Origin: CAVTBT01 sp963733065
GTDB lineage: Bacteria; Actinomycetota; Thermoleophilia; Gaiellales; Gaiellaceae
NCBI GenBank assembly: GCA_963733065.1
Contig: CAVTBT010000004.1
Coordinates: 310,001 to 374,000, forward strand
Direction: 5' to 3'
DNA: 64,000 nucleotides
The position numbers and the translations under genes were made by a program. Below the pieces are notes generated by a model. The model did no database searches and was not told the origin of the DNA. It saw only the letters and a list, made by a program, of their open reading frames with translations. Shown in pieces: positions 17,835-26,050 of this stretch; position 1 is the stretch's first letter; each line of letters begins with the position of its first letter.

Positions 17835-20321
17835 ATGCGCGGCGACCTCCCACGCGGCACCGTCACCTTTCTCTTCACCGACATCGAGGGCTCGACGCGC
17901 CTCTTGCACACACTCGGACCGGAGGCGTACGCGGAGGCGCTCGCCGAGCATCGACGCGCCCTCCGCTCGGCGTTTGCCGACCACGGTGGCGTCGAGGTCG
18001 ACACCCAGGGCGACGCGTTCTTCGTCGCCTTCCCGACAGCGGACGGGGCGGCCTCGGCGGCTCTCGCCGCGAACGAGGCTCTCAGCGGCGGCCCGATCCG
18101 GGTCCGCATGGGCGTGCACACCGGTACGCCGTCGCTGACCGACGAGGGCTACGTCGGCATCGACGTCCACCGCGGCGCCCGTGTCGGAGCGTTGGCCCAC
18201 GGCGGCCAGATCGTGGTCTCGCCGGCAACCGCGGCGCTGCTCGACGGGAGGCCGCTCGGCGACCTGGGACTGCACCGGCTCAAGGACTTCGACCGCGTCA
18301 CGCGGCTCTTCCAGCTCGGTGGCGACGAGTTCCCGGTGCTGCGCACGCCAGGCAGCGTCGACCTGCCGACGCCGGCGACCGCCTTCATCGGCCGCGAGCA
18401 GGAGCTGCTGGATGCGGTCTCGGTCGTGTTCGAGAGCGATCCGCGCGTGCTCACCGTCGTCGGCCCGGGCGGGACGGGAAAGACGCGATTCGCGATCGAG
18501 CTCGCCAGGCTCCTCGCCGAGGAGGCCGATGGCGGCACGGTCTTCGTGCCGTTGGCACCCCTGCGCGACCCGGCCCTCGTCCTCCCAGTGCTGGCCGAGG
18601 CTGTCGGCGCCGAGAACGGCGACCCGGGAGCGATCGCCGGCCGGATCGGCGGGAAGCGAACACACGTCGTGGTCGACAACCTCGAGCAGCTCCTGCCGGA
18701 CGCCGCGAGGCACCTCGCCGGCCTGGCCGATGCCGCGCCGTCGCTGCGCCTACTCGTGACGAGCCGCGAGGCCCTGCGTATCGGTGCGGAGACGCAAGTG
18801 CGACCTGCCGCCGCTGCCTGCCGACGACGCCGCAGAGCTCTTCGTCACCCGCGCCCGCGCCGTGCGACCGGACATCCATCGCTCTGAAGCCGTCGACGAG
18901 CTCTGCGAGCGGTTCGACCACCTGCCGCTGGCCGTCGAGCTCGCGGCGGCGCGGACGAAGCTGCTCGCACCCGAAGCACTGCTGCAGCGCCTCGGCGCGC
19001 GCCTCGACCTGCCCGCGTCGCGCGACGCCGATCCGCGCCACGCCACTCTGAATGCGACCATCGCCTGGTCGTACGACCTCCTGACGGCGGAGGAACGCAG
19101 TCTCTTCGCGCGGCTGGCCGTCTTCCGCGGCGGATGCTCGCTGGAGGCCGCCGAGGAGGTCTGCAGGCCGATCTCGAGACGATGGCCTCGCTGCTCGACA
19201 AGAGCCTGCTCCGACGGCGCGAGGCGCCGAACGGGGCCGAACGGTTCTGGATGCTCGAGACGATCCGAGAGTTCGGACTCGAGCGCCTGGGCGACCTCGG
19301 CGACGAGCACGACGTGCGGCGAGCACATGCCGTCTGGCTGCGCGACCTCGCCAGCTGCAGGGAGCGCGGTGCACCGCATGAGACGATGAGCCGTGAGCGG
19401 CTCGCGCTGGTCACGCCCGAGCTCGACAACGTCCGCGGAGCGCTTGACGTGGGCGCTCGTCCACGATCCGACCCTCGGTCTCGAGCTCGCGGTGGCGCTC
19501 GAGGAGTTCTGGGTCATCCGCGAGCCGGTCGAGGGCGCGACCTGGGAGGAACGACTGCTCGAGGCGGCGACCGACGCGCCGCCCGAGCTACGCGCCGGCG
19601 GCCTGGCGCGCGCTCGGCGGTGCATTCGACATCGTCGGCGAGCGCGATCGTGCGGCACCGTGCTACCGCGCGAGCCTGGAGCTGTTCGAGCGCGCCGGCG
19701 ACCATGCCGAGGCCGCGTTTCTCCGCTTCCGCGTCGGCGCCAACGCGGTCAATCGCGGCGACACGACGACGGGCTGGCCGCTGATCGAGGCGTCGCTCGA
19801 GGACTTCAGGCGCTAGGCCAACCCGGTGAGAGAGGCCCAGGCGCTCTCGTATCTGGCGTGGAAGGCGGCGGACGAGGACGACGACCTCGACCGAGCGGTC
19901 GAACTGAGCCCTGCAGAGCGCCTCGCTCGTCCGCACCGTCGGTTGGACCTGGTGGGAGGGCAGACGAGCTCGTGGCGGCCGCCGAGTTCGAGCGGCGTCG
20001 CGGCAACCACGCTGCGGCGGAACGGCACGCTCGCGAAGGCGCTCGCGCTTGCCGTGGCAGTCGGCGACCGGATGTTCTCGGTCTTCGCCGCGGCCGAGCT
20101 CGCGTGCGCCGCGGCTGTGCGCGGCGACGCGGCGCTGCCGGCCGGCTGTGGGGTGCGATCGAGCGCGAGGAGTCGGCCGCCGTCGATCGCTCAGTGGCGC
20201 GACCTACCGCGGCGAGCACGAGCAACGCGTCCTGGAGGCCGCGGGCACCGAGTTCGAGCAGGCGCGTGCCGAGGGCCGGCTGCTTTCGATCGCCGAGGCC
20301 GCAGGTCTGGCGGACGACTAG
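17835..20321 (+). pseudogene. Adenylate/guanylate cyclase-NB-ARC ATPase-TPR regulator, multiply frameshifted
   Basis: Residues 1-170 encode a class III cyclase domain (VTFLFTDIEGSTRLL with metal Asp, TQGDAFFVAF, GVHTGTPSLTDEGYVGIDVHRGARV), followed by a P-loop ATPase of the NB-ARC/STAND type (VVGPGGTGKTR, HVVVDNLEQLL, LLVTSREALR). After 18790 the homologous protein continues in successive frames: LPPLPADDAAELF, ATIAWSYDLL, ASLLDKSLL, PELDNVRGAL, ALEEFWVIREPVEG, SLEDFRR then an in-frame TAG at 19814, then SYLAWKAADEDD and a C-terminus ending at 20321. I count at least seven frame changes plus one stop in 1.5 kb, far more than in any other gene here. The N-terminal 350 aa could still be made as a cyclase-ATPase fragment. 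Confidence 0.75.
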
Positions 20322-21616
20322 ATGCGGCCGCGCAGCGCCAGCACGCTCGCCACGAACTCTTCGCTCACCTGGTAGACCCCACGCTCCCGGACGGCCTTCG
20401 AGCCCTGATACCACGCGGCGAGCGCGAGCCGCAGGTCGCCCTTCCACTCGCGCAGCAGGTGGGCGAGCAGGCGCACGCCCATCTGCACGTTGCCGTCGGC
20501 GGTCGCGCCGTCGATCCGCTGCATGAGCAGCACGCCCTGGACGAACTCCATCGTCACCGGCAGCAGCTGCATCACGCCGCGGGCGCCGGCCGAGGAGACG
20601 ACGTGGTTCTGGAAGCCGGATTCCTGCCACGCGAGCGCCCGCACGAGGCTCGGGTCGACGCCGTAGTGGGACGACCAGCGGTCGAGGGCGCCGCGGATCA
20701 CGTCCTTCGACACGAAGTTGCCTGCGACGGTGGTCGTCGCGGTGCCGGGTACGCGCAGGCGCGTGCCGATGAGCAGGAACCCGCGCGGATCGAGATCGTT
20801 CCGCTTCGCGAGCGATTCGACGGACATGCCGTACCTGGAGGCGATCGCCGTCAGGCTGTCGCCGCTGCGCACGACGTAGGTGCCGGAGGCCGCCGTCGTT
20901 CGGGTCGACGGCGTCGGCGTGGCCGCCGGCGCGGGCGTGGCCGCCGGCGCCGCTCCGCCGCGTGCCGGTACGCGGAGCCTCGTGCCGATCAGGAGCACAG
21001 CGCCGGGGTCGAGCCGGTTTCGCTTCGCGAGAGCGGCGACGCTCGTCCCGAAGCGCTCGGCCAGCGCGGTCAGATGGTCGCCGGCGCGAACGACGTACAC
21101 GCGCGACGCCGCCTGCCTCCGCGCGACGGGGACCCCTTGCCCGGCGAGCGCCGCCAGCGTCCGCGGCCCGGCGATGCCGTCCGCGACGAGACCATGCGCG
21201 CGCTGGAAGGCCTTCACGGCAGCCGCGGTGCGGGCGTCGAAGGCCCCGGTGGGAGCGTCCGAGCAGAAGCCACGTGCTCGCAGCAGGAACTGGAGCACCG
21301 ACACGTCGAAGCCCACGGCGCCGCGCGCCAGATCGCGCCGGCCGAGCAGCGGTCGGCCGAGCGGCCCGAGGGCGGCGCGGGTGCGCGTGCCCGCGCGACC
21401 GTCGACCGCAAGCCCCTTGCGCGCCTGCAGCAGCTTCACGGCCGCGACGGTGCCCGGCCCCGAGACACCGTCCACGGCGCCCGTGTAGAGGCCGTGCGCC
21501 TTCAGCGCGACCTGTAGCCCCGCCACCTGCGGATTGGCGGCATGCGCGGCAGCCCCGCTCGAAAGCGCGATGAGCGCCGCGAGCGCGGCAACGACGAGTG
21601 TCCGCGTCGACCCCAC
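20318..21616 (-). CDS. Secreted peptidoglycan hydrolase: two PG-binding domains, two LysM, lytic transglycosylase
   Basis: A 432-aa exported protein. It has a signal peptide (~1-27, ending AAAHAAN), two PG_binding_1 repeats (~28-85 and ~93-160, each ending in DG-AG-RT), two LysM domains (YVVRAGDHLTALAERFG and YVVRSGDSLTAIASRYG) separated by an Ala/Pro/Thr linker, and a C-terminal SLT domain with the catalytic Glu in ALAWQESGFQ and SSAGARGVMQL, ending LALAAWYQGSKAV. It should cleave glycan strands in the cell wall. The start is GTG 21616. Its stop overlaps the stop of the broken regulator on the other strand (CTAG). The number of wall-binding modules suggests stable anchoring in thick peptidoglycan. 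Confidence 0.92.
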   Translation of the reverse strand: MGSTRTLVVAALAALIALSSGAAAHAANPQVAGLQVALKAHGLYTGAVDGVSGPGTVAAVKLLQARKGLAVDGRAGTRTRAALGPLGRPLLGRRDLARGAVGFDVSVLQFLLRARGFCSDAPTGAFDARTAAAVKAFQRAHGLVADGIAGPRTLAALAGQGVPVARRQAASRVYVVRAGDHLTALAERFGTSVAALAKRNRLDPGAVLLIGTRLRVPARGGAAPAATPAPAATPTPSTRTTAASGTYVVRSGDSLTAIASRYGMSVESLAKRNDLDPRGFLLIGTRLRVPGTATTTVAGNFVSKDVIRGALDRWSSHYGVDPSLVRALAWQESGFQNHVVSSAGARGVMQLLPVTMEFVQGVLLMQRIDGATADGNVQMGVRLLAHLLREWKGDLRLALAAWYQGSKAVRERGVYQVSEEFVASVLALRGRI

Positions 21617-21653
21617 GGACGCACGAACTTCGGCGCCCGCGGACGGCCTCCTG

Positions 21654-22151
21654 CTACTCGACGGGCATGACGATCGGGCTCGAGTACTCCCGCCGGAAGT
21701 ACAGGATCGGCACGCTCGCTGGATCCGGTGCCATGCCGGCGACGACCAGCCCGGTGATGATCACGTGGTCGCCGGCCTCGAGCTCCAGCTCGGTCTCGCA
21801 CTCGGCATAGGCGAGCGCATCCTCACGCAGGCAGGGCATGCCGCCGAGCCCGGGCTCCCACACGACGTCCGCGAACTTGTCCTCGGCCTTCGAGGCGAAG
21901 CGCTTCGCCAGCTCGTCGCGCCGTTCGGCGAGGAAGTTCACGACGAACCGCCTCGAGTGCTGGAGCGCGGGCAGGGTCCGACTCTCGCGGTCGACGGAGA
22001 TCAGGAGGAGCGGCGGCTCCGCGGAGACGGAGCAGAGGGCGTTGGTCGTCAGCCCGCGCGGCCCGCCGTCGGCGTCGAGCGTGGTCACGACGGCTACGCC
22101 GGTCGGGAAGGCGCTCATGATCGCGAAGAACTCCTCCCGCGCCACGGCCAC
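21654..22151 (-). CDS. Flavin reductase-like FMN-binding protein
   Basis: A protein of about 165 aa of the Flavin_Reduct family: FFAIMSAFPTGVAVVTTLD at the N-terminus, GLTTNALCSVSAEPPLLLISVDR (flavin-binding) and FVVNFLAERRDELAKRFA, then a C-terminal barrel (DHVIITGLVV, PILYFRREY). Members supply FMNH2/FADH2 to two-component monooxygenases or act as oxidases. The start is uncertain: GTG 22151 is used because the family begins near REEFFAIM; the ATG at 22172 lies inside the palindrome. The divergent neighbour is a cupin, and a luciferase-like oxidoreductase under the same palindrome at 3647 would be a natural flavin-using partner (inference). Confidence 0.88.
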   Translation of the reverse strand: MAVAREEFFAIMSAFPTGVAVVTTLDADGGPRGLTTNALCSVSAEPPLLLISVDRESRTLPALQHSRRFVVNFLAERRDELAKRFASKAEDKFADVVWEPGLGGMPCLREDALAYAECETELELEAGDHVIITGLVVAGMAPDPASVPILYFRREYSSPIVMPVE

Positions 22152-22161
22152 GGGGCTAGTG

Positions 22162-22171
22162 TGACATGTCA
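22162..22171. promoter_or_regulatory. Palindromic operator candidate TGACATGTCA, copy 3
   Basis: The third exact copy of the 10-bp palindrome, between the divergent flavin reductase and cupin genes. Its last base is the A of the cupin ATG, so binding would block initiation in both directions. See 3647-3656 and 12603-12612. Confidence 0.6.
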
Positions 22172-22599
22172 TGGGTGAGGATCCGGGCTGCGTCCTCGTC
22201 GGACGCGGCGGTCGCTACACCGGCACGCAGGGGCTGACCTATGCATCCGGGCTCACCGGTGGAAGCGCCGGTTCCCGCGGCCTCAGCATGACCGAGGCCG
22301 AGCTTCCGCCAGGCGCCTGCTCGCGGGCGCACCTACACCGCGGTATCGAGACCGGTGGGTACGTGCTCGAGGGCACGCTGGAGACGCTCTGGGGCGAACA
22401 GCTCGACGAGTCGGTGGTCGCGGAGGCGGGCGAGTTCGTCTACATCCCGCCGGACGTGCCGCACGTCGTCCGGAATCCGTCACGCGACCGGCCGGCCCGC
22501 GCCCTCGTCGCCCATACCGCGGCCGACGACCAGGAGGGGATCGAGCTGCGACCCGACCTCGACGAGCTCGTCACCGCCCGGACCGGGTCGCCAACTTGA
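22171..22599 (+). CDS. Cupin domain protein
   Basis: A 142-aa single-domain cupin. Motif 1 is ACSRAHLHRGIETGGYVLEGTLETLWG (two His and Glu ligands, res ~49-75); motif 2 is AGEFVYIPPDVPHVVRN (His ligand). Such proteins are small metal-dependent dioxygenases, isomerases or ligand binders. ATG 22171 begins at the edge of the palindrome; no ribosome-binding site is visible, so the mRNA may be leaderless. Divergent pairing with a flavin reductase suggests a shared pathway with the other palindrome-controlled genes. Confidence 0.85.
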   Translation: MGEDPGCVLVGRGGRYTGTQGLTYASGLTGGSAGSRGLSMTEAELPPGACSRAHLHRGIETGGYVLEGTLETLWGEQLDESVVAEAGEFVYIPPDVPHVVRNPSRDRPARALVAHTAADDQEGIELRPDLDELVTARTGSPT

Positions 22600-22635
22600 G
22601 GTCGCAGGCGGCACCTGCCACAATCCCGCGCGCGG

Positions 22636-23100
22636 ATGCGTGCCCCTGCTGCGGCTCTTCTTTCGGCTCTCAGCGTGTTGGCCCTCGCGGTCGCCGGCTG
22701 CGGCGGTGACGACGACGGCGACGCCGTGCCCGCCACGACTGCGGCGGGCGGCGAGACAACACTCGCCTCCCCGAGATGCGAGCCTGCGGCAAGCGACCTG
22801 ACGACGCCGCTGGGGAACGGGATCTCGGCCGAAGGCGCACGCCTGACGAATGCGTACGTGGTGAAGTCGGAGGATCACGACAGCATCTACTTCGTCTCGG
22901 CGGAGATCGACGGGACCGGATACGAGGACGCCGGCGACATCGCCACGTGGGCATCCACGAGCCGCTTCGGCGGGGATCTCGTCTACGCGGTGGACGATCT
23001 CGCGAACGAGCTGTCGACGCTTCGCGACGGCCGCGAGGTCGCCGACGTGTCGCTCGACGACGACGGGGTCGACGAATCGCGCGCCTGCGCAGGCGGCTAG
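22636..23100 (+). CDS. Lipoprotein of unknown function
   Basis: A 154-aa protein with a lipoprotein signal: hydrophobic segment AAALLSALSVLALAVAG and lipobox LAVAGC, then GGDDDGD. The mature domain contains VKSEDHDSIYFVSAEIDGTG and SRFGGDLVYAVDDLANELS and has two cysteines besides the lipid-modified one (SPRCEP near 48, SRACAGG at the end). I cannot name a family. It should be anchored on the outer face of the membrane. It lies 36 nt after the cupin gene and 9 nt before the VOC protein, so co-transcription is possible. Confidence 0.75.
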   Translation: MRAPAAALLSALSVLALAVAGCGGDDDGDAVPATTAAGGETTLASPRCEPAASDLTTPLGNGISAEGARLTNAYVVKSEDHDSIYFVSAEIDGTGYEDAGDIATWASTSRFGGDLVYAVDDLANELSTLRDGREVADVSLDDDGVDESRACAGG

Positions 23101-23109
23101 CCTGGCAGC

Positions 23110-23508
23110 GTGCCCGCCGGCCCGCGCCTTGCCCACCTGGATCACGTCGTCGTCGCCGTCACCGAATGGGAGCGCTCGAACCGCTTCTACGCCGAGGTGC
23201 TGGGCGCTGAGCTCGTGCGGCGTGGCGAGGGCTGGGCCTACCGGCTCGGCGAGCAGCAGCTGAACGTCCACGGCCCCGGCGTCGCCCCGCATCCGGTCGC
23301 GACGATCCCGGTGCCGCCCGGAGGCAGCGACCTGTGCTTCGTGTGGCCGGGGACGATCGAGGATGCCGTCGAGCACCTCACGCGCCACGGCGTGACCGTG
23401 GAGGAGGGCCCGGTGGAGCGCGATGGCGCCGCCGGCTCTGGTCGCAGCGTCTACTTCCGCGACCCCGACGGAAGCCTGCTCGAGCTCATCAGCTACGACC
23501 CCGCCTGA
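23110..23508 (+). CDS. VOC-family (glyoxalase/dioxygenase superfamily) protein
   Basis: A 132-aa protein with paired beta-alpha-beta-beta-beta units: LAHLDHVVVAVTEWERSNRFYAEVLGAE at the N-terminus and SVYFRDPDGSLLELISY at the C-terminus. The metal ligands expected are His (LDHVV), His (LNVHGPG) and Glu (LLELISY). Family members include glyoxalase I, ring-cleaving dioxygenases and antibiotic-binding proteins. The start GTG 23110 follows the lipoprotein stop by 9 nt. Its substrate is unknown. Confidence 0.88.
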   Translation: MPAGPRLAHLDHVVVAVTEWERSNRFYAEVLGAELVRRGEGWAYRLGEQQLNVHGPGVAPHPVATIPVPPGGSDLCFVWPGTIEDAVEHLTRHGVTVEEGPVERDGAAGSGRSVYFRDPDGSLLELISYDPA

Positions 23509-23511
23509 GCG

Positions 23512-23838
23512 TCACGGCAGGAGCTTCGCTCCGACGAGCGCTTCCCGTGCGCCGGCGCAGTCACGCCTGGCCGCGACGAGCTGGCGACGCCCGGAGAAGC
23601 ACATTGTGGTCGCGCCGAGCACGCAGACTGTCCGTTCGATCCTGCGATCCGGCGACAGCGCAACCCCACAGCGCCCCTCGCCGTATGGAACCGGGCCGCG
23701 GATCGCCCGCCAGGTCTGCGTCGAGTCGGTGACCCGCACGTAGGCCACGATCGCCGCGATCGCGAGCAGCGCCACGACGAGCCAACGCACGCGGCGGCGG
23801 CGACGACGAGGACGGGAACGGTACTGACGTGCTCGCAC
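23512..23838 (-). CDS. Small membrane-anchored protein with basic N-terminus and Cys pairs
   Basis: A 108-aa protein: very basic N-terminus (RSRPRRRRRRVRW), one transmembrane helix (LVVALLAIAAIVAYV, ~20-35), then an exported domain with four Cys (GRCGVALS, TVCVLG, TMCFSG, RDCAG) that could form two disulfides. No family recognised. The start is GTG 23838. It is convergent with the VOC gene (4-nt gap). Confidence 0.6.
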   Translation of the reverse strand: MRARQYRSRPRRRRRRVRWLVVALLAIAAIVAYVRVTDSTQTWRAIRGPVPYGEGRCGVALSPDRRIERTVCVLGATTMCFSGRRQLVAARRDCAGAREALVGAKLLP

Positions 23839-23994
23839 GCATGCTCCTGTCGATGGCGCGTTTCACCTGCATCCTGCACCATCCCGAGCGGTCCGTGGCC
23901 CTTTCGTCCACGGCCAATCGCGTTAGTGTGAAGGAGCACCGACGCGGGAGCGGCGCGCGCGGTGCACTGCGGCAACAAGGAAAGGGGTTCTGCG

Positions 23995-24288
23995 GTGGGG
24001 ATCGACGCATCTCGCCTTCTCGCGCGACGGATCGCCGAGCAGCAACAGTGGGAGCAAGCGGCGGCCGTGCGGTCCGGCCAGCAGCCGGCGAAGGATCCGG
24101 ACGCTGACAGCCTCCTCGACCTGGGCGACGACCTCCGTGTCTACGCGCGACGAGCCGGCCATCCCGAGCGGAAGCGACTCGTCGGCGGCCGGTGGGAGGA
24201 GGAGGCGTGGGTCGACTTCTTGTCGGCCGAGGAAGAGCTGCACCAACGGGATCTGGTACCGAGGCAGCCCGGCAGCGCCCGAGGGTGA
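23995..24288 (+). CDS. Small hypothetical protein
   Basis: A 97-aa charged protein, predicted cytosolic: VGIDASRLLARRIAEQQQWEQAAAVRSG, then RVYARRAGHPERKRLVGGRWEEEAWVDFLSAEEEL. The start is GTG 23995, preceded by the A/G-rich AAGGAAAGG ten nt upstream; a longer frame upstream lacks such a site. No family recognised. Confidence 0.55.
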   Translation: MGIDASRLLARRIAEQQQWEQAAAVRSGQQPAKDPDADSLLDLGDDLRVYARRAGHPERKRLVGGRWEEEAWVDFLSAEEELHQRDLVPRQPGSARG

Positions 24289-24315
24289 GGAGCGCGTAGG
24301 CGCCTCGAGTCGGCG

Positions 24316-24543
24316 CTACCCCGTCGTGCGGCGTGGGTCCTTGCCGTATGTGTTCCGTTCGCGGATCTGGCCGTTGCGCCCGTGGACCAGGAGCTCCGAC
24401 TCGTTGCGGCGGGCCAAGCCTCGCGCGACCTCGCGTGCTGCGGCCTGAGTCTCGTGCGTCGAGTGGACCCCTGCGGAGCCCTCGACCTCGACCCGCCAGC
24501 CATCCTGGCCAGGCAATACGTGGACGTCACCCTTCGTAGGCAT
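24316..24543 (-). CDS. DUF2188 family protein
   Basis: A 75-aa protein with the DUF2188 pattern: DVHVLPGQDGWRVEVEGS, then THETQAAAREVARGLARRNESELLVHGRNGQIRERNTYG. The start is set at ATG 24543 because GGGAAGGA lies 6 nt upstream and the domain begins right after; a longer frame to 24582 exists. The family is small, soluble, often stress-associated in actinobacteria and of unknown biochemical role. Confidence 0.85.
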   Translation of the reverse strand: MPTKGDVHVLPGQDGWRVEVEGSAGVHSTHETQAAAREVARGLARRNESELLVHGRNGQIRERNTYGKDPRRTTG

Positions 24544-24668
24544 CGCATCCTTCCCTGTGTCGACTGCCGTCGCCGTCGTCATGTCACCATCCCCAACGAC
24601 CCGGAAACGGCGGCTGCTCTTCGTTCTGCTCGGTCACGTCGATTCGAGGACGGTACAAAGTCCAGTAC

Positions 24669-24694
24669 AAAGAAAGGCGCCCGATGCGGGCGCC
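24669..24694 (-). terminator. Rho-independent terminator of tRNA-Asn
   Basis: An 8-bp GGCGCCCG/CGGGCGCC stem with an ATG loop (24676-24694) followed, on the minus strand, by TTTCTTT (24675-24669). It begins about 37 nt after the tRNA 3' end. Confidence 0.85.
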
Positions 24695-24731
24695 CTTCTC
24701 GCAAACCCCGTCCGTTGCAGGTGGTTCGCAG

Positions 24732-24804
24732 CTCCCGCGGTTGGACTCGAACCAACAACCCTCCGGTTAACAGCCGGATGCTCTGCCAATTGAGCTACGC
24801 GGGA
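24732..24804 (-). tRNA. tRNA-Asn (GTT)
   Basis: 73 nt. Acceptor arms are TCCCGCG/CGCGGGA with discriminator G; the D arm is GCTC-AATTGGCA-GAGC; the anticodon loop CTGTTAA gives anticodon GTT; the T loop is GGTTCGAGTCC. CCA is not encoded. The GT87-like frame on the same strand runs into the 5' part of this gene. Confidence 0.97.
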
Positions 24805-26003
24805 ACGCAGCGGCGGTCATTGTAGCGCCGCGATTCGCCGAACCGGCCGCGGCGTCCTGCTCCTCGACACCGTTGCGCACCACCCACGCCACGAGCGCCG
24901 CGGTCAGTGCGAGCACGTACGCGTTCGCGGCACCGGAATGCGGGTGCAGCGAGGGGCCGACGAGCCAGAGCGCGGCGACGAACAGCCACGGCGCCGACCA
25001 CCGCTTCGCCCACAGGCCCACGATGACGCCGACGACGGCCAGGTAGTAGATCCAGGCGAGCGGGCTCGAGACGATCCCGGCGAGCAGAGCGAGCGCGAAC
25101 CGCGCCCGATCCGACCTGACGAGCGCGGCGACGGCGAGCAGCCCGGCGGCGGCCAGCAACCCGACGGCGGTGGCGACGACGCTCGGCGCGCCCAGCCGCG
25201 TCGCGGCGGCGTGGACGAGCAGACCGTCGGCCTCGAACCGCTCACTCAGCCGGCGGAGCAGCTCCGGATAGTCGGCGAGCCCCGCGAAGCCGAGTACGGC
25301 CCAGGGAACGAGGACGAGCGCCGCACAGATCACGACGGTGCGGAGGGCGGCCCGCAGCCGGCCCGTGAACGCCATCCAGACGACGAGCGGCCAGATCAGG
25401 AACTTCACCGCGATCCCCGCGGCGACGGCGATCGGCGCGAGCCACGGGCGATCTCGCCAACGCCAGGCGAGGCCGGCGCAGAGCATGACGAGCGGCGTCG
25501 GACTCCCCCAGACGACCGACCCGGCGACGGGCAGCGACAGCGCCACCAGAAGCGAGGCAGCGGACGTCGCGGACGCCGACCGCCAGCACCGCGCCCACGG
25601 ACGCGGCGGCCATCAGCACGAGGAAGATCGCGGCCGCGGCCGGATACGGGAGCGCCGCGAGCGGGGCGAATACGAGCATCACGAGCGGCGGGTAGACCGC
25701 AGCCGTCCCGGCCTGCACCGTCGGATCGTCCGGCGAGACGTACGGGCTCTCTCCCTCGAGGATCCGGTCCAACGGCGTCCAGATCGTCGACTGGAAGTCG
25801 ATCGCCCGCGCACCTCGGTCCGTCTCGTAGAGCAGCAGCCACATGCAGAGCGCTGCCAGCACGGCGAGCAGGACGGCCGTGGCGATCAACGGGCGCCGGG
25901 ACTCGCCGAAGAGCCCCGTCCTGAGCCAGGACACCGGGGCGGACGGACCGGCCGCGTGGATGTTCGTCACCTCGTCCACCGCGCCCGCCGCACCTTCACT
26001 CAC
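24767..26003 (-). pseudogene. GT87-like polyprenyl-phosphate mannosyltransferase, one frameshift
   Basis: A multi-spanning glycosyltransferase of the DUF2029/GT87 type, about 410 aa. The first part (start 26003) has one transmembrane helix, then the acidic extracytoplasmic loop ESPYVSPDDP and YPPLVMLVFAPLAALP; the second part (VALSLPVAGSVVWGSPTPL, FLIWPLVVWMAF, ALRTVVICAALVLVPWAVLGF and more helices) is in another frame, with the shift near 25550-25562. The homology runs straight across the break, so an indel error is likely. The 3' end runs 38 bp into the tRNA-Asn gene; the last dozen codons are tRNA sequence. GT87 enzymes transfer mannose from polyprenyl phosphate to cell-envelope glycolipids. 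Confidence 0.72.
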
Positions 26004-26050
26004 TGTAAGCGGGCGGCCCGTCTGTGCAACCGCGCGCGACGGTTGCCGGG

